Shown here: positions 8,801 through 20,864 of the stretch, piece after piece
Numbering within the stretch: position 1 is the first letter of the stretch
Layout of the letters: each line of letters opens with the position of its first letter
Assembly (NCBI GenBank): GCA_905221605.1
Contig: CAJNDS010000060.1
Location: 124,001 to 188,000, forward strand
DNA from: Symbiodinium natans
Lineage: Eukaryota > Sar > Dinophyceae > Suessiales > Symbiodiniaceae
Direction: 5' to 3'
DNA: 64,000 nucleotides
The notes under the pieces: model-generated
What the model saw: only the letters and a program-made list of their open reading frames with translations
Told to the model about the DNA's origin: nothing
The model's database searches: none
Program-made: the position numbers and the translations under genes

Positions 8801-11800
8801 GCAGATATGCAAACAACACAAACAACACAAGTTAACTGAAAGAGTGAGTCTTCTGAGGTGCCTCTTTTGGCTTCGCTGCTGTGTCAGGGCAGCTTCCTCC
8901 TAGTGAGATGTCTGCTGGTTGCGGGGCCGCCTGCCTACAACTTGAAGATCAAGCAACATCAAGCAAGCTAGTGAAATCATCGTGTCATGATGTGTCATGT
9001 ATTCTTCTAAGAGCTTATCAGATTGCGTTTCGTGATGTGTCCTGTGGGATGTGGTCAGTAGCGGTTGGGGTACCCCAGCGTTGGGCAGAGGGGCTTTTTG
9101 AGGCTGGCTTTGATGCTGTCAGCACATGATTACGGGTCTCTGAACTGCCTAATCTTAGCCCCTGCGTAGCTCGATATTACATCGCGGTCTTGACCAAAAC
9201 TTGTGGTGGAACTCCAAACTTGTTTTGCAGAGGATTGAACCAACGTCTGGAACTGTATACGGCTGGCTGATGCGTCTGCTATCCTTTAGGTTACGTTTAA
9301 AGCTTTCCGTGCCAAACATGGGGTTTGGCTTTCATAATTCTCTCTTTTCTCGCTGTTGGCCAGTCACTGGTTTGTTTCTATTGATTGTTTCTCCAGGTTC
9401 TCTGTTACGTGCGCACCATGAATCATTGAATCGTGTCTAATGTAATGAAGTCAATCTTGGCATACTTCGAAGGCAAGCTACGCGCACTACTTTGAAAATG
9501 TTTCCAGCAGATCGACGTATGCAGAGGCTGATTCCAGCCTGTGCGCAAGAGTCACTGGGCGAGGCCGCCGCTTATCGCACAGCTGGGCTTAGATTTGTGT
9601 AGTCAGATCGGCATGGATCCTCGGTTTTACCCTACAAAGCTTGTGGTTGAGTATGGCATCGTACAAACTTCAAAGTGAATTGAATTTGCTTGTTGGCTTT
9701 AGGGCGTTGAATTGGGTCGCAGCCTCAAGGCAGAGTGACACTGCGCTGGTTTTCAGCATGGTTCAGTTCAGGAGACGGCTCTTGTGTACGTGGGGCTGAG
9801 GGCTTTCAGACGTGTCGGGGCCATGCATGGTGGAAAGGGCAAAGCAGTACAGTGGCTAGTTGGGGGCATCCTTGTGAACTCCTGAGCCCCGTCGAGCAAG
9901 CGACGGTAGCGACGGATGTGGGCATCATGTTCCGAAACCTGCTTGACACATTGGTATGCAGCCTCCACTCCTGCACAGAATGTGCAAAGGTAGAGATGAC
10001 AAATTTGTGTCACCCTTGATTTGCACAAGTGCGCGAAGGCATCAGAACCCGCATCCACCAAGTCACCTAGTCGAAGCCCCAAAACCTGACATGAAAAACC
10101 CCAAAACGGAGACCAAATCGCACCAAATCGGCAGGACATCTTCGTGACACAGCGATGGGGCTCCCCGCGCGAGAAGCAGCTAACCCAAGCCGCAGCCTGA
10201 GCTCCGATGCCTTTTGGGTAAAGGGGGGTGCTGTCAGCCTACGCTGATGGCTCCTAATGACGCGCATGAAAGTAGCCGCTGTCTTGAGCAACAACATGCA
10301 GATAAAGTTCTTGCAAAGTAAACAAAGTTGCCTGAATCTGTGGGGGCATGGGTGGGCCTGCGTGGCAATAGATGCAATAGCTTGTAGGCTATAAAGCAAT
10401 GACTCAATGACCCAGCGTACATATTTCAGCATCGTACTGTACGAACCCTACGTCCCACTGGTCCCGCGCGTCTTGTTCAACACCATTGAAGTCCGCACTA
10501 CACATCGACCACATTTAGGAGCTGCGCCTGTGGAGCTCGAGAGCCATGGAGGCCTGCATAATGCATCATTCGGCGTGTTTCATTGTATGGAATTTTGGTA
10601 TACTTTTGAAGTCGCAGTGTCTGGCACAAGGGACGGCGCCGACTGCATCATGCATGTTTTTGGCTGCGGGCGCCTATAATGGGCCTAGACCCGGGAATGG
10701 TAGGCACCGCCAGACAAACAAGCCTGCTCGCCCTAGACCGATTCTTCGTGATCACGGTGCAGAATGACACGTTGTCCTGTGCCCAATGCAGGTTTTTTAA
10801 GCTGCAAATCCTGAGCATTCCTTGTCAACTAACCTCTAGGAGAGCCATCGAGTGGTGGCAGCAATGACAACCACACCGAACCTCGAAATGCAATTGACTG
10901 CAAAGGGCATCGGTGGCGTCTTTTGCGTTGAGAGTCTCGGGTTTATTCACCGTGACGGGAGCCAAGATGCCGACTCGACAGCTTCTCAGTGAACACATCG
11001 CTGGTTGCCCACCATGTGATGCGGCGCAAGTTGCTTCTGTGGTGATTCGATCCTGTGGTTCTTAAGGACCCGGATTCAGTTGATCGAGGGAGCTGTCGAC
11101 AGCCTGCTGAATCAGAGCAGGACCATCCGGCTGCCGGGTTGCTTTCGTGTTTCGTGGCCCGAGTCCCAATCGTAAGCAATGCCGCCATCCTAGCTGTACG
11201 GCACCTCGGAATAGTGCGAAATGGGCTTATGGAGATGATGTTTCTTTTTGTGCGCTTCTCCTGGCTTGCGCAGGCATGCTACGGCTTGTCTCAAAGTCCC
11301 AAACTCCCAAAGCGGCCCCAAGGCATCCACGTGTCCTGGACAATGATTGAGTGCGCTTTCCCTTTTCGCAGAAGCAACCGGCGGGAGGAAATGTCTGAAA
11401 ACACGAGACAAGCGTCCGCGGAAGCAAAGGGCCCATGCGATGCCATGCTATAGGGGGCCACTGGCGGAAGGAGCCCAGCTTGCGAGCGGAGTTTTTGCCG
11501 TCTGGCTCCGCAGACTGTGGGGGCAGTTGAAATGGTGAACGTGACATCCTGGCTGAAAGCAGTGGTAGCTTTAACATAGGTCCTTGGTTTCAGGCGAATT
11601 TGCTCCATCTTCTCAGGTTGAGGGATTGTATCTGGATGGCCCAGGGTGTTCTTACCTTTTGGGGGAGGGGATGGGTGTTTTATGGTGTATTACCAATCTG
11701 TGGTTCACAGTGCTTTTGTTCAACGTGGAGCTCAAAGCTTGTTGAATCGGCCGTAGCTCCACCAACCACTGCCAAAAGCCGGTGCCTGCGGGAGGCCTTT

Positions 11801-12480
11801 GGACGCAGTGTACCTTTTTGTTCCACACACCTTCTTGCGGGATGGCAGCAGGCGCCGCGGCGATGAAAAGTCTGAAAGTCTCTTTCAAGTTGACGTGGCC
11901 GCCAATTAAACTAATCTTGCATAATGCAGTTGTTGAAGGCTCCGAAGACTGAACCCCGGGCCCCAGGCCAGCGGAGCAGTACCCCGGAAAGCCATCTCAG
12001 CCATAGCCGTACTATGCCATGCTAGCACTGTAGCGGCCATGAGCATGTTCAAGCTCTGGCAGCGTCTTTTTGCGTTCTGGAGGTACGTGCTTCCTTCCTG
12101 GCTGGAGCGCAAGGCCGCCATGTAGCTGAGGGACCTACCGTATATAGTTGTTTATGTCAAGACAAGCGATCCAAACGACTTCAGACGAGGAAATATGAGA
12201 AAATGAGAAGCCTTCCTAGGTTGCTTCCCGGTTCCATGTGAGGTGGGTGTCCGAAACTTCCACCTCCGAAGATGCGAAGACTCAGGGCCCGCCACACACA
12301 TGCAGGAGACGCTGCCAGGGCAGTTGCGTCACGAGCCTTCTTTCAAAAAGCTTCGTGAAGGCGAAGCGGCCCCAAAGCAACGCCTTGACATTCGGAACCC
12401 GGATGCAGACCGAACATTGCGATCTGAGCAGCTTTCATCCCCAGGAACCCTTGTCTACGCTCATATGCTCCTAATCTAAT
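8801..12480. other. Unassigned region, no gene recognised
   Basis: Short ORFs occur on both strands without a recognisable family, signal peptide or consistent codon bias. No large repeat was found. Some could hide short exons of an intron-rich gene, but no splice-bounded model could be supported. Confidence 0.4.
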
Positions 12481-12538
12481 CCATCTTATCCCTCGAACCT
12501 CGCCTGTTGGCCTGTGGCCATCTCATCACTTTGTGCAG

Positions 12539-12623
12539 GAGGTGCTCAAGCTGGAGCTGGATCCCCACACATACATCCTTCAAGCACCTCGGGTCTCTCT
12601 TTGTGGGTTTGGTTGGTCTGAAG
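12539..12623 (+). CDS. Possible short exon upstream of the glycosyltransferase-like exon
   Basis: An 85-nt open stretch is bounded by a TTGTGCAG acceptor and an AAG/GTACGTG donor. It would encode EVLKLELDPHTYILQAPRVS and a short tail. Its placement directly before the glycosyltransferase-like exon suggests the same gene. No homology was recognised and the phase with the next exon is unresolved. Confidence 0.3.
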
Positions 12624-12707
12624 GTACGTGTTGCGTGAGGGTTGGCAAGATGATGGCACTTGCAAAGCAACTCGTTGCTTAAGTTTGACGGACGAAGCTG
12701 CGGGCAG

Positions 12708-13170
12708 AGTTCAGGGGTCGAATTCCCCTGTTGAGGTAGATGATGACCAGGAGTACGGACGTGAGTTGGTGCAGCACTTGCTTAGGGCCACTGGCCCTCT
12801 TCCTGGGCGAGCTCTTGGCGCGGCCACGCAGCATGCCTACAGCTACCTGAAGAGTGCCATCACGGAGGGCGTCCACGGCGTTCTTTTTCAGAGGAAGTTT
12901 TTCGACAGTAGCGTTTTTGACTACACTGGCTTCTCGGAATCTTGCAAGCTGCACGACGACCTTTGGCTCTCGGCACACCTGGCACGCAAGGCGTTGCGGC
13001 GGGAGTCTTTGACTTCCCGCTTTGGTAGCAAGCCGCTGGGCTTCGGCTTTCGTGCCGATGCGCTCTTCCAGGGCGGCGCAGGGACGGACAACCAATGGAA
13101 CTTTTTCGCCTGCATGTCCTCGCTGCTGGAGGCGCAGCCCAACCTGTGGGAACCGGAGGACGAAGCATGA
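12708..13170 (+). CDS. Glycosyltransferase-like C-terminal exon
   Basis: The open frame closes at a TGA and encodes about 153 residues after a GCGGGCAG acceptor candidate. It carries an acidic DDD triplet in VEVDDDQEYG, then EGVHGVLFQRKFFD, then CKLHDDLWLSAHLARKALRR. This order (DDD with a following Tyr, a G-V-L-aromatic-R segment, and DD followed by a WLS-type helix) resembles nucleotide-sugar glycosyltransferases of algae and bacteria that transfer sugars in secretory compartments. The reading frame continues upstream to 12,628 but probably as intron. The donor and acceptor sugars cannot be inferred. The assignment is by remembered motif resemblance only, and the 5' part of the gene is not resolved. 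Confidence 0.45.
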
Positions 13171-16100
13171 TGCGGCCCACGCGCACAGATACACGTCACA
13201 AGGTAATGGTAATTAGAGGCTATCGAGTCTGGCCCTTAAGGCTTGAGAGCTACCGACTTCTGAAGGACCGCCTGGCTGTGGTGGTGCCTCTTGCTGGTTT
13301 GCGTGCTCGGGAGGCCTCGAAGGCACGATGCCTTCAACCCGTTCAGTTCCTGAGTTTACAGAATGCCAGTATGGACCATGAGATTTCAGGGCTTTTCGTT
13401 TCTGCGTGGAGCCGCCGCAACAGGGCCTCAGGCTACAGCTGCAGGCTCATGTATGAAACAAGTCAGCAAAGTAACGCGCCGTTCTCATACTCCTTGACCA
13501 TCCTTGACCCCTCGGCCCGCTCTGCACGAGGTGCTCTGGCGGCTGCTCCAAAGGCTGCCGCGCAAGCCCGGAATTGGCCCCCATGCGTTGTACCTGCGGC
13601 CACGATGGATTCAGAAATTCACTTCTTACGAACCTCAGAACAAGGGGTCCTAGAATGTTTGGGAACCTCTCCATATTTTGCGGCGCAATAATTGGCTGTT
13701 GGGTTGGCCCCTGGATCAAGGTTTGGCAACATCGCAGATGCTCATGCTCTCCTCCACAACAGGCTGCATGCTTTTGTGGACTCGGGACTTCGGGGTGCCA
13801 TAAATGGTTGAAGGCCGGAGCCCACTGCCTCGGCAGTCGGTTCGGCCCAACGCGGCTCGCGCAGTGCTTCAGGAGGTTTACAGTGGTCCCAGGAAGGTCC
13901 CAGGGAGTTGCCCAGGTTTAGGGGGTTGTCCAAGGGGAGTCCAGACTGCGAGGCGAATTTCAGCATTAGTCAAAAAAAGTTCTGAAACTGTCGTTTACAA
14001 AGCACAGTATCTTTGGCAAATGAGTTTAACCATGAGCTGCAGGGGAAAGCACGGGCGTGAGGGATGGGTGCAACCATGTGCAGCCACTCCAAGACCCCAA
14101 TGCCCCGTGAGCCTTAGCAAGCCGACGGTATGCAGCCCCTTCTGCAGACTTAGATCAGCCTCTCCGGCAGTTCAGGAGCCTGTGGATGCAGATGTGCGGC
14201 TCCTCAACCCTCAGCCTGTGTGTGTGTGTGTCAACCTGTCAACCTGAGTAACACCGAACCCTCCAGGGCACTACATCCCAGCTCGTGTGCAAGGCGAGGG
14301 CAGACGCCGGAGATGACAGTGCGTGGTGGCTACGCCACCAGCTATGGGCCCTGGGCTCACACTCTGGACTTGGCAGCTTTGACGCACCTTCAAAGAGTAT
14401 CTGTGCACTTCAATTCCTGTGTCTTTCCTGGGCGTTAGTGCCGTTTTGGGTGCAGACATCGACTGCAGGAGGTGTTCGGAACTCCCCGATTGTACAGTGG
14501 GTCTAAAGTTTGTAGCGCAAAGCAGGTTGCATTCCCCAGTTGATGGCCCATTCGATAGTCTAAATGACATGCAGAAACATCCCAGCCAGGCTGTGGCCTG
14601 GCCAGCTCAACAGGTGACACGAAACCCCAATGACTTCTCTCACAAAGCTCCCAGGTGTTTCAGGCTTGCGGAGGGGAGGTGCCCTGCTCTTGGGCCTTCG
14701 CCTTGCACACTGCGCTGCGCTTCGAGGAGGATCCCGCAACCGCGATCGTGCGCGGGCCCCAGGGTCCATGAGACGTCCTAAGGTATCAATTAGTTAGCTT
14801 AGTTAGCTTTCACTAGCACGCTGCGGTCGGGTCGGGTTGCCCTATAGGCTTACCCACAGCAGCCGGATGTCATTTTTCAGAAGTCGGGGAGCGTTGATGT
14901 GTGATTCTTGAAGTGCTGTGGGCCGGCTCAACACGAGCTTCTGGAGCTTCGGATTGCCCTCCATTCTGAACACGTGGGCACCATCGTCGATAGGGCAGCT
15001 TCGTTTTGCGAGGTCCGCTCGCTGCATTCCATGTGTCGGCAGCTTCATCCTTCAAGCTGATGTTGACCCAGATCGTTCTTACGTGTTCTTGCGCCTTAGC
15101 AAGACTGCTGTGTCCGGACTTCCGGCTCTATGGGAATGTGCTCGTTGGGACGTTCGTGGCAGCCTCGAGTTCAGATGTCGTCTACATGGAGCTTTCGATC
15201 GTGTTCGGGTTTGCGAGCGAGCTTTTTGTTACCTGCTTTGCAGATGTCGGGCCTTCGATGCCCGAACGTCCGAGCAAGATGCCATTGTCCAGGCTCTGAA
15301 AGGCCATACATGAAAGGGAAATGTCCGCCCGAAGACCTAAAGCACTCTACAGCACCCAACAGGCACATCACCTAGACTCCGAACCCCTAGCCATGAAACC
15401 CCAAAGTCCCAAGTTTCGCCCTCAGAGATCTCTGAGGCTGGCAGACGGCAAGATCTCGGAGGCCCCGCCAAACCCTGCACTGGCAAGACATATGGCATAC
15501 GGCCTTAATATGTTTTTCATCACGCTAAGAACGCGCAAGCCCTCCCAAGCCCAGCGACTTCACAGATTGCACTAAAGTGCGCGCTTCACGCGTCTGTCCT
15601 GACGTAGGTTTCTTACAGTGCGCGATGTGAGAGTCCCCTCGGACCGAGCACTGAAGATCTCTGAAGGCCTCTTACTTGTAGTAACCTCCCGTAAACAACA
15701 CACCTTGCCGCCCAACTCTCCATGCCCTCCCCAGTTTGAGCCTTAAAGAGGCCACACTGCGCCAACACCGTCGCTGCTTGGGGCCCACGGAGCGAGCCGG
15801 CTCCAAGGAGCGACACACTTACCATTTTTGAACTTCAACTGCACTATAAGTATGAAAACTTACACGGACATTCATACATGTATATATATATATATGCCTC
15901 TTCGAGTTTTTTTGTTTGGTGTGTGTGTGTGTGTACGGTGGCTTTCGGGGGTGCGGGTGGAGAGTGTGAGGTCCTTCTGGCACATGTCCTGCATATGACT
16001 CCAACAAGCTCTGAAGAACCCTTGAAAGCCCAGGAGCCCCAACTTCACCTTATGTGTTGAATGCTCATGCTGCGTTACACCGTCCGAAGTGGAGGACTTG

Positions 16101-17072
16101 GTCGTGACCGATTTGATGTACGCCACACTTGGATATGCCAATCTGTGATTTTGGGTACTTTGATCCTTTGTTTTGTAGTTCCTAATCGCCAAAGACTTCT
16201 GAATCCAAAACCGACGCGCTCTCCTGCAGGTGTGCCACGCAGCAGATGGAAGCACCTCCTCCGCAAACGGTGGCCATCGGAGTGGGCTCTGGCCCAGAAG
16301 CCCAAAACCGCAGCAAGTTGTCTCTGTCAGGAAAATTACGACACAATTTGAGGGTTCGATTCGCGCCATCCATCCTGTAGGTGTAGAGCTGTTGTCAGTA
16401 TACTATAGTATACTGCCCGAAGTGTGATCTCTGCTCCCCAAGATTCCCGTTGACAGCAGTGCCAAGGTATGTCTTTCCGGCGTATCGCAGCCTACGGCCA
16501 GGACCCTGCCCGGATCGCAGCCTTCATGCCCCACTTCAGCCCCTGGGCAGAATCGCAATGGCCCCCAACTGTGTGGAATCAGGGGTAGGCGTCTTTGAAT
16601 TCTTCCACCCGATGGAGATGCGAAACTCAGTGTGCTCGGTTTTCTGCAGGGTTTCAGATCATGCTTACGGATTTATCGTATGGACAAGAGCTGTGGAGGC
16701 AATGACCAGCGCGCAGCACAGCCTCCTGCCACGGAAACGGCTGCCAGCGACTACGGGGCAGCTGTTGGGCAGCGCTTACCGGGGTGTAGCGCAACTTTTG
16801 GGTATGGGATGGGCGGAAAATTGCGACAGCCTGAGTCCGTGCCAGCAAATACTCGTACTCGGTACGTACAGCACTTTCAACTTTTCTGCGCAACTTCGTC
16901 ATCGCACCTTCCATCTCTACTTTGGGCCTTTGTCTTTGGCGTTTGACGCCATCACTTGTTTTTGTTGTGTGTTTTCCTTTTTTCGGGCGCGGGGCGGAAG
17001 GGGGGGTGAGGTTGCTTTCGGACTCCCGCTGCTGATTCACGCAGTTTCTGCGCGTTCTCCCCTATTCCATTG
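13171..17072. other. Unassigned region with simple repeats
   Basis: No gene was recognised. Simple sequence includes GT runs at 14,219-14,231 and 15,919-15,935, an AT run at 15,878-15,894, and a perfect 20-bp palindrome at 16,396-16,415. ORFs such as the one at 14,918-15,313 overlap open frames on the other strand and cannot be supported. Confidence 0.4.
16396..16415. repeat. Perfect 20-bp palindrome
   Basis: CAGTATACTATAGTATACTG equals its own reverse complement. It could form a cruciform or be a binding site for a symmetric dimer. No function is known. Confidence 0.9.
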
Positions 17073-17093
17073 TCCGTGGCCATTTGGCTCATG
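17073..17093 (+). other. Relict dinoflagellate spliced leader (DinoSL)
   Basis: TCCGTGGCCATTTGGCTCATG matches the 22-nt DinoSL consensus, which has CCGTAGCCATTTTGGCTCAAG as its core, except for an A to G change, one missing T and an A to T change near the 3' end. It lies about 150 bases upstream of the BTB ATG on the same strand. DinoSL is added to mRNA by trans-splicing, so a genomic copy before a gene marks reinsertion of a processed cDNA. The match is by eye. Confidence 0.7.
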
Positions 17094-17242
17094 CAATTGG
17101 TTGGACCACTTCGTCTTCTGTTTTGTCTAGTGAGGTTACTTGGTTACTTGCTTGCGAAGCTAATCGTATTATCACGACTCGCCTTTGTTTGCTAGCCTGA
17201 CGATCTGCTTGACGGTTTGGCCTGCCCCATCCTGTCCCTGTC

Positions 17243-18271
17243 ATGAAGTGGCAGCAGCACCCGAACTTTGAGTTGTCCGTCGACGACACGATATGCACAT
17301 CGAAGGTGGAAATGGCCCCAGGTACCTTTGACTTGAGCAAGGTCTTAATCCTCGGGGATGTGGCGTTCCATGAATGTCGAGAAGAAGAAGTAGCCATCAC
17401 GCTTGTGTCTAGGTGCAACGGCAAAGGCCATCTGCCGAATTATTTTCGTGTTGGCATTGCACCGGCTGGGCACACCGGGAGCTGGAACGAATGCATCTGG
17501 TACGGCGGCAACGGGTTCATGTATGTGCAGCAAAAACAACACTTGGTTGGGCTGAAAAAAGCCATGTATCTCGGAGATCAGGTCATCGTCCATTGGGAGC
17601 CGCAGGCGCGCCAAGTCAAATTTTCTGTGAACGCTTCTAGCATTGCCGAACCTTTGCCAGTCGGTCGTGGGAGTTATTGTCTTGTTGCAGCCGCCTATAA
17701 GGGCACCATGCTGAAGTTAAGCGGTGGGAGAAAACGAAGTCGCGATGTAGGCGACACAGAGCACTTTGCGGCCAAGCGAGCCAAGGAGCAATTGGAAAGT
17801 GGCTTGTTTAGCGACGCAGTTGTGCATTGTGGTGAGCGCAGCTGGTCAGTGCACAGATCTTTCTTGGCATCGGCATCTACAGTCCTCCGTCGCATGCTCG
17901 AAACTCCGATGGTCGAAGGCAGCACGTCAACAATCAAGATTACCCAGTGCCAGCCCGAGACTGTCCATGAGCTCTTAAATTATATTTACACAGGTAGTGC
18001 ACCTGTGTTGCGCGCCACGGGGGTGGATTCAGATCGAGGCCAATCTATCGTAAGATTGTTGGAGCAGGCTCAGGCTTACGAGATTGAGAGTTTGTCGGAG
18101 GCGTGCTGGGATATTCTCTTTGACACAAGCGCTTTGATCAGCGCTTCTATCGTTGTACCTCTCGCTCGTTTGGCCCGCAACGATCCAAGGCACGAGCATC
18201 GTATCACTGATTTGGTATGGGCTGTGAACGGCAATGCAGAGCTTATTGAAGCCTTGATCCGAAGTGGGTGA
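17243..18271 (+). CDS. SPRY-like plus BTB/POZ domain protein
   Basis: This is a 342-residue ORF. Residues about 28-160 resemble a SPRY-type beta-sandwich (YFRVGIAP, WYGGNGFMYV, LGDQVIVHWEP, VKFSVNASS). A basic nuclear-localisation-like GGRKRSR follows at 161-167. Residues about 187-290 form a BTB/POZ domain (SGLFSDAVVHCGERSWSVHR, FLASASTVLRRML, VHELLNYIYTG), then BACK-like helices. BTB proteins dimerise and often act as substrate adaptors for cullin-3 ubiquitin ligases, while SPRY domains bind partner proteins. The specific role here is unknown. A spliced-leader relic lies upstream, suggesting origin by retroposition. The stop codon overlaps a GTGAGC splice-donor-like site, so the protein may continue into a second exon. 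Confidence 0.8.
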   Translation: MKWQQHPNFELSVDDTICTSKVEMAPGTFDLSKVLILGDVAFHECREEEVAITLVSRCNGKGHLPNYFRVGIAPAGHTGSWNECIWYGGNGFMYVQQKQHLVGLKKAMYLGDQVIVHWEPQARQVKFSVNASSIAEPLPVGRGSYCLVAAAYKGTMLKLSGGRKRSRDVGDTEHFAAKRAKEQLESGLFSDAVVHCGERSWSVHRSFLASASTVLRRMLETPMVEGSTSTIKITQCQPETVHELLNYIYTGSAPVLRATGVDSDRGQSIVRLLEQAQAYEIESLSEACWDILFDTSALISASIVVPLARLARNDPRHEHRITDLVWAVNGNAELIEALIRSG

Positions 18272-18381
18272 GCAGGAGGAGGTACCTTTGTTGAAGACCT
18301 TTCCAGTACTGCAACGCATCCAAAATTCACAAAGCAGTGCTCGGCAAGCCATTGAAAAATCCGCTGCCTCCTGTTGCAGAG

Positions 18382-18651
18382 ACGGGAAGTATTCCTGTTT
18401 ACGGTTCCGGGTCAGCTTCGCGGCTTTTTAACCTTCGGCCCTCAACGTTGCCCCGAATGTGCCGTGCAATGCAGTGTTCCTGCACTTGGTGGCTTTGGGC
18501 TTGCTCGCATGTCTCGTATCTCTTTTCTATCTCAGCCCTGCACTGCCGAGGAGTACTGGGCTGCTTTCAAGCTCCTACTGCAGAAAGACCCTGGTATTGC
18601 GGCAACCGTGCAGGGGTGGCTCTCTGAACCCCGGCTGCTCCGATCTTTACA
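18382..18651 (+). CDS. Possible second exon of the BTB gene
   Basis: A 270-nt open stretch follows a pyrimidine-rich GTTGCAGAG acceptor and ends at a GTGAGT donor. Splicing 18,267 to 18,382 keeps the frame and removes a 114-base intron. The encoded segment includes REVFLFTVPGQLRGFLTF, CPECAVQC and EEYWAAFKLLLQKDPGIAAT, which looks protein-like but matches no family recognised. The next exon could not be placed, because the frame after the likely acceptor at 18,768 closes quickly. The alternative is that the BTB protein simply ends at 18,271. Confidence 0.35.
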
Positions 18652-20310
18652 GTGAGTCCTTTGCGACTTTCTAAGCGTTGTATTTCATGTGCGCTCATAT
18701 GCCACATGCGCTCAACACTTCAAAGCCTTCGACCCATGTCACCGACCACTTGAAATTGCTCATGCAGGGGCAGGGGAGCTTGAGAGAATCGAAGCATCTC
18801 GACATTGTGTGGCTGGCAGAGTGAAGCTCCGAAGACGACAGCTCGCACTCGGGAGATGCTTGGGGATCTGGGGACGCCGGCAGGCTCCTTGTTGGCTTGT
18901 GCACGATGGGGGACGTGAAGAATCCACGCGCCGTTTAAGCAGACACGACGCACTCGTGGAGTGACGTGTGCAATCGTGACTCTACTAGCTGCAACCCGAG
19001 GAGAAGCGACGCATTGTCGGCGTGCTGATGGCTTCTGCCCGGTGGCGACAGCGCTCCTCTCGGACACTGTGGCCTGCAACTGCATAGCCTGAAGAAAATT
19101 TTGATTTCAACACCAGGCAGAACAACATTGGCAGTGCTGGTAATGGTTAGGCCTCTGTGTTCCGTGGTAGAGAGGCCCTGCGTCGTCAGCCGAGGATTTT
19201 GAGCAGTTCAAGCAGGACCCCCCCCCCCCCCACATCCCATGTTGAAATGCAGGTTTTCAAGGCCGCCCCTGCAGCAGTGTTTGTCGGAGTTTTTGTGGGC
19301 TCGTTGTCTGGCCAAGGTTCTGTTTTAGGAGCCTTCATGCCTGCATTGAAGGTAACATATCTTAACATATTGGGGTGTGGAACCGCGCAAATCTAGTTCA
19401 CCCTGAAGCCCTGAATGGCCAATTCGGCAAAGCAAAATCCGGGGTTGACAGGAGCCTGTTGCTTCAGCGGCCCCGCATAACAAGGCACGAGGGTGTATAG
19501 GGAGGGGTTCGAGAGAGAGCGGGCGCGCCCAGAGCTCGGGGGAGGGGGAGAGATGCCGGTTCATCCCTGCGAGAAGGAGAAAAGAAACAAGAGAGTGGAC
19601 AGCCCGCTTCGCAAAAGGCTCTGGGTCTTCGTGCGGCCCAAGGCTGCTGGCCGAGGCTGCAGCGTCCCCGCTTACTTGGCCCGGCGACGCTTTGCCTGCA
19701 ACACGAGAGGAAAACAGCTCGGCACGCTTTGTTTCATCCTTTGTTCTTCGAAGTTGTTCGAGCACACCCTTGCTCGCTATGTATGTCTCAGTGTCTGTCT
19801 ATCTGTGTGTGTGTCTACGCACCGTCAACTGAAACTCTGGTGTGCTTGCCTGCACTAATTACTCGCGAACCTGCATAAAGTGTGGCGACTGTCGTGCCTC
19901 CAGGACAGCGCGTCCACCTGGTTTGTAGCCAAGAGCCTTGGAAGCCAATTCGACATTGGTAGAGTTTATTCGGTTGCCGTAGTTAGTAGTAGGAGCTGGC
20001 GGTGCCATTGGTCCTGATCAGCGTCGTGGTGGAATGTAGGGTGGTGGTGGTGGTGGTGGCCATACAGATGCAAGGAGGCCTCGTGGATGGGAGTGCGGGG
20101 ACTATCATGCCCAAACCTGATAAGTTTGCTCGGTGTCTCAGAGGCGCATGGTTCTTGCTACAGAGCCGTCGAGATGATTTGAAGCGGGTTCAAATGATTG
20201 CGCGGGGATTGGTAAACCTCTTTAGCTGCCGGCGTTGCCTCATGAGCTGTTAAATTATGGACGTTCATTGCTTCGTTCGATGGTCAACTCAGAGTGTGGA
20301 AACCTATATT
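18652..20310. other. Unassigned region
   Basis: No gene was recognised. Landmarks are a 13-base C run near 19,220, short CT/TG-rich sequence around 19,780-19,815, and GTGGTGGTG repeats near 20,040. Confidence 0.4.
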
Positions 20311-20864
20311 TTAAGGGGCTGCGCCCATGGGCGGGCGGCGCACGCAGAAGCCCGGGGCGAGCAGTTTCTAAGCATGTTGAGGCCCCTAAACTCCCTTAAA
20401 ATCTCTAAGCGTTAAGTTTCTAACTAAACTCCCTTCAAATCTCTAAGCGTTTGAGGCTCCTAGACTCCCTTAACGTTTCTAAGCACTTTATAAGGCCCCT
20501 AAACTCCCTTTTTCCTAGCCCCGGGCTTAGACACGTCGCTTATGCCCGCCCTTTGGGGGGCATCATGCTCCTGATGCGCCCCGGGGTCCCGCCCCGGGAG
20601 CCGCTGATGCTCCTGATGCGCGCCTGGGGGTCCCGGGCTGGACCCGCTGATGCTCATGATGCGCGCCCTCTGGGGGCCTCCGTGGCGACGCAAAAAACCA
20701 CGGAAAAAAAACCGTTCACCGGCGGCACGCGGGGGTCGGCGGCACTGGCGTCCGGCCTAATTCTGCTTCGCAGAAGGCCAGAGGCCAGCAAGGCTATTCC
20801 CGGGACGACCCGGGCTAAAAGGTCCGCATTTGCTCGGTCCTTTGGGGACCTCGCGCTGCCCGAT
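20311..20864. repeat. Tandem duplication, copy 1 (about 554 bp)
   Basis: The unit starts TTAAGGGGCTGCGCCCATGG and contains several CTAAACTCCCTT and CTCTAAGCG subrepeats. A GATGCTCCTGATGCGC-rich GC block follows. It is nearly identical to the next copy, which carries 14 extra bases in the CTAAACTCCC region. ORFs inside (for example 20,451-20,969) have no recognised product. Confidence 0.9.

Noticed and set aside
16330-16375. GGTTCGATTCG resembling a tRNA T-loop
   Set aside because: No matching acceptor stem, anticodon arm or A-box could be folded around it.
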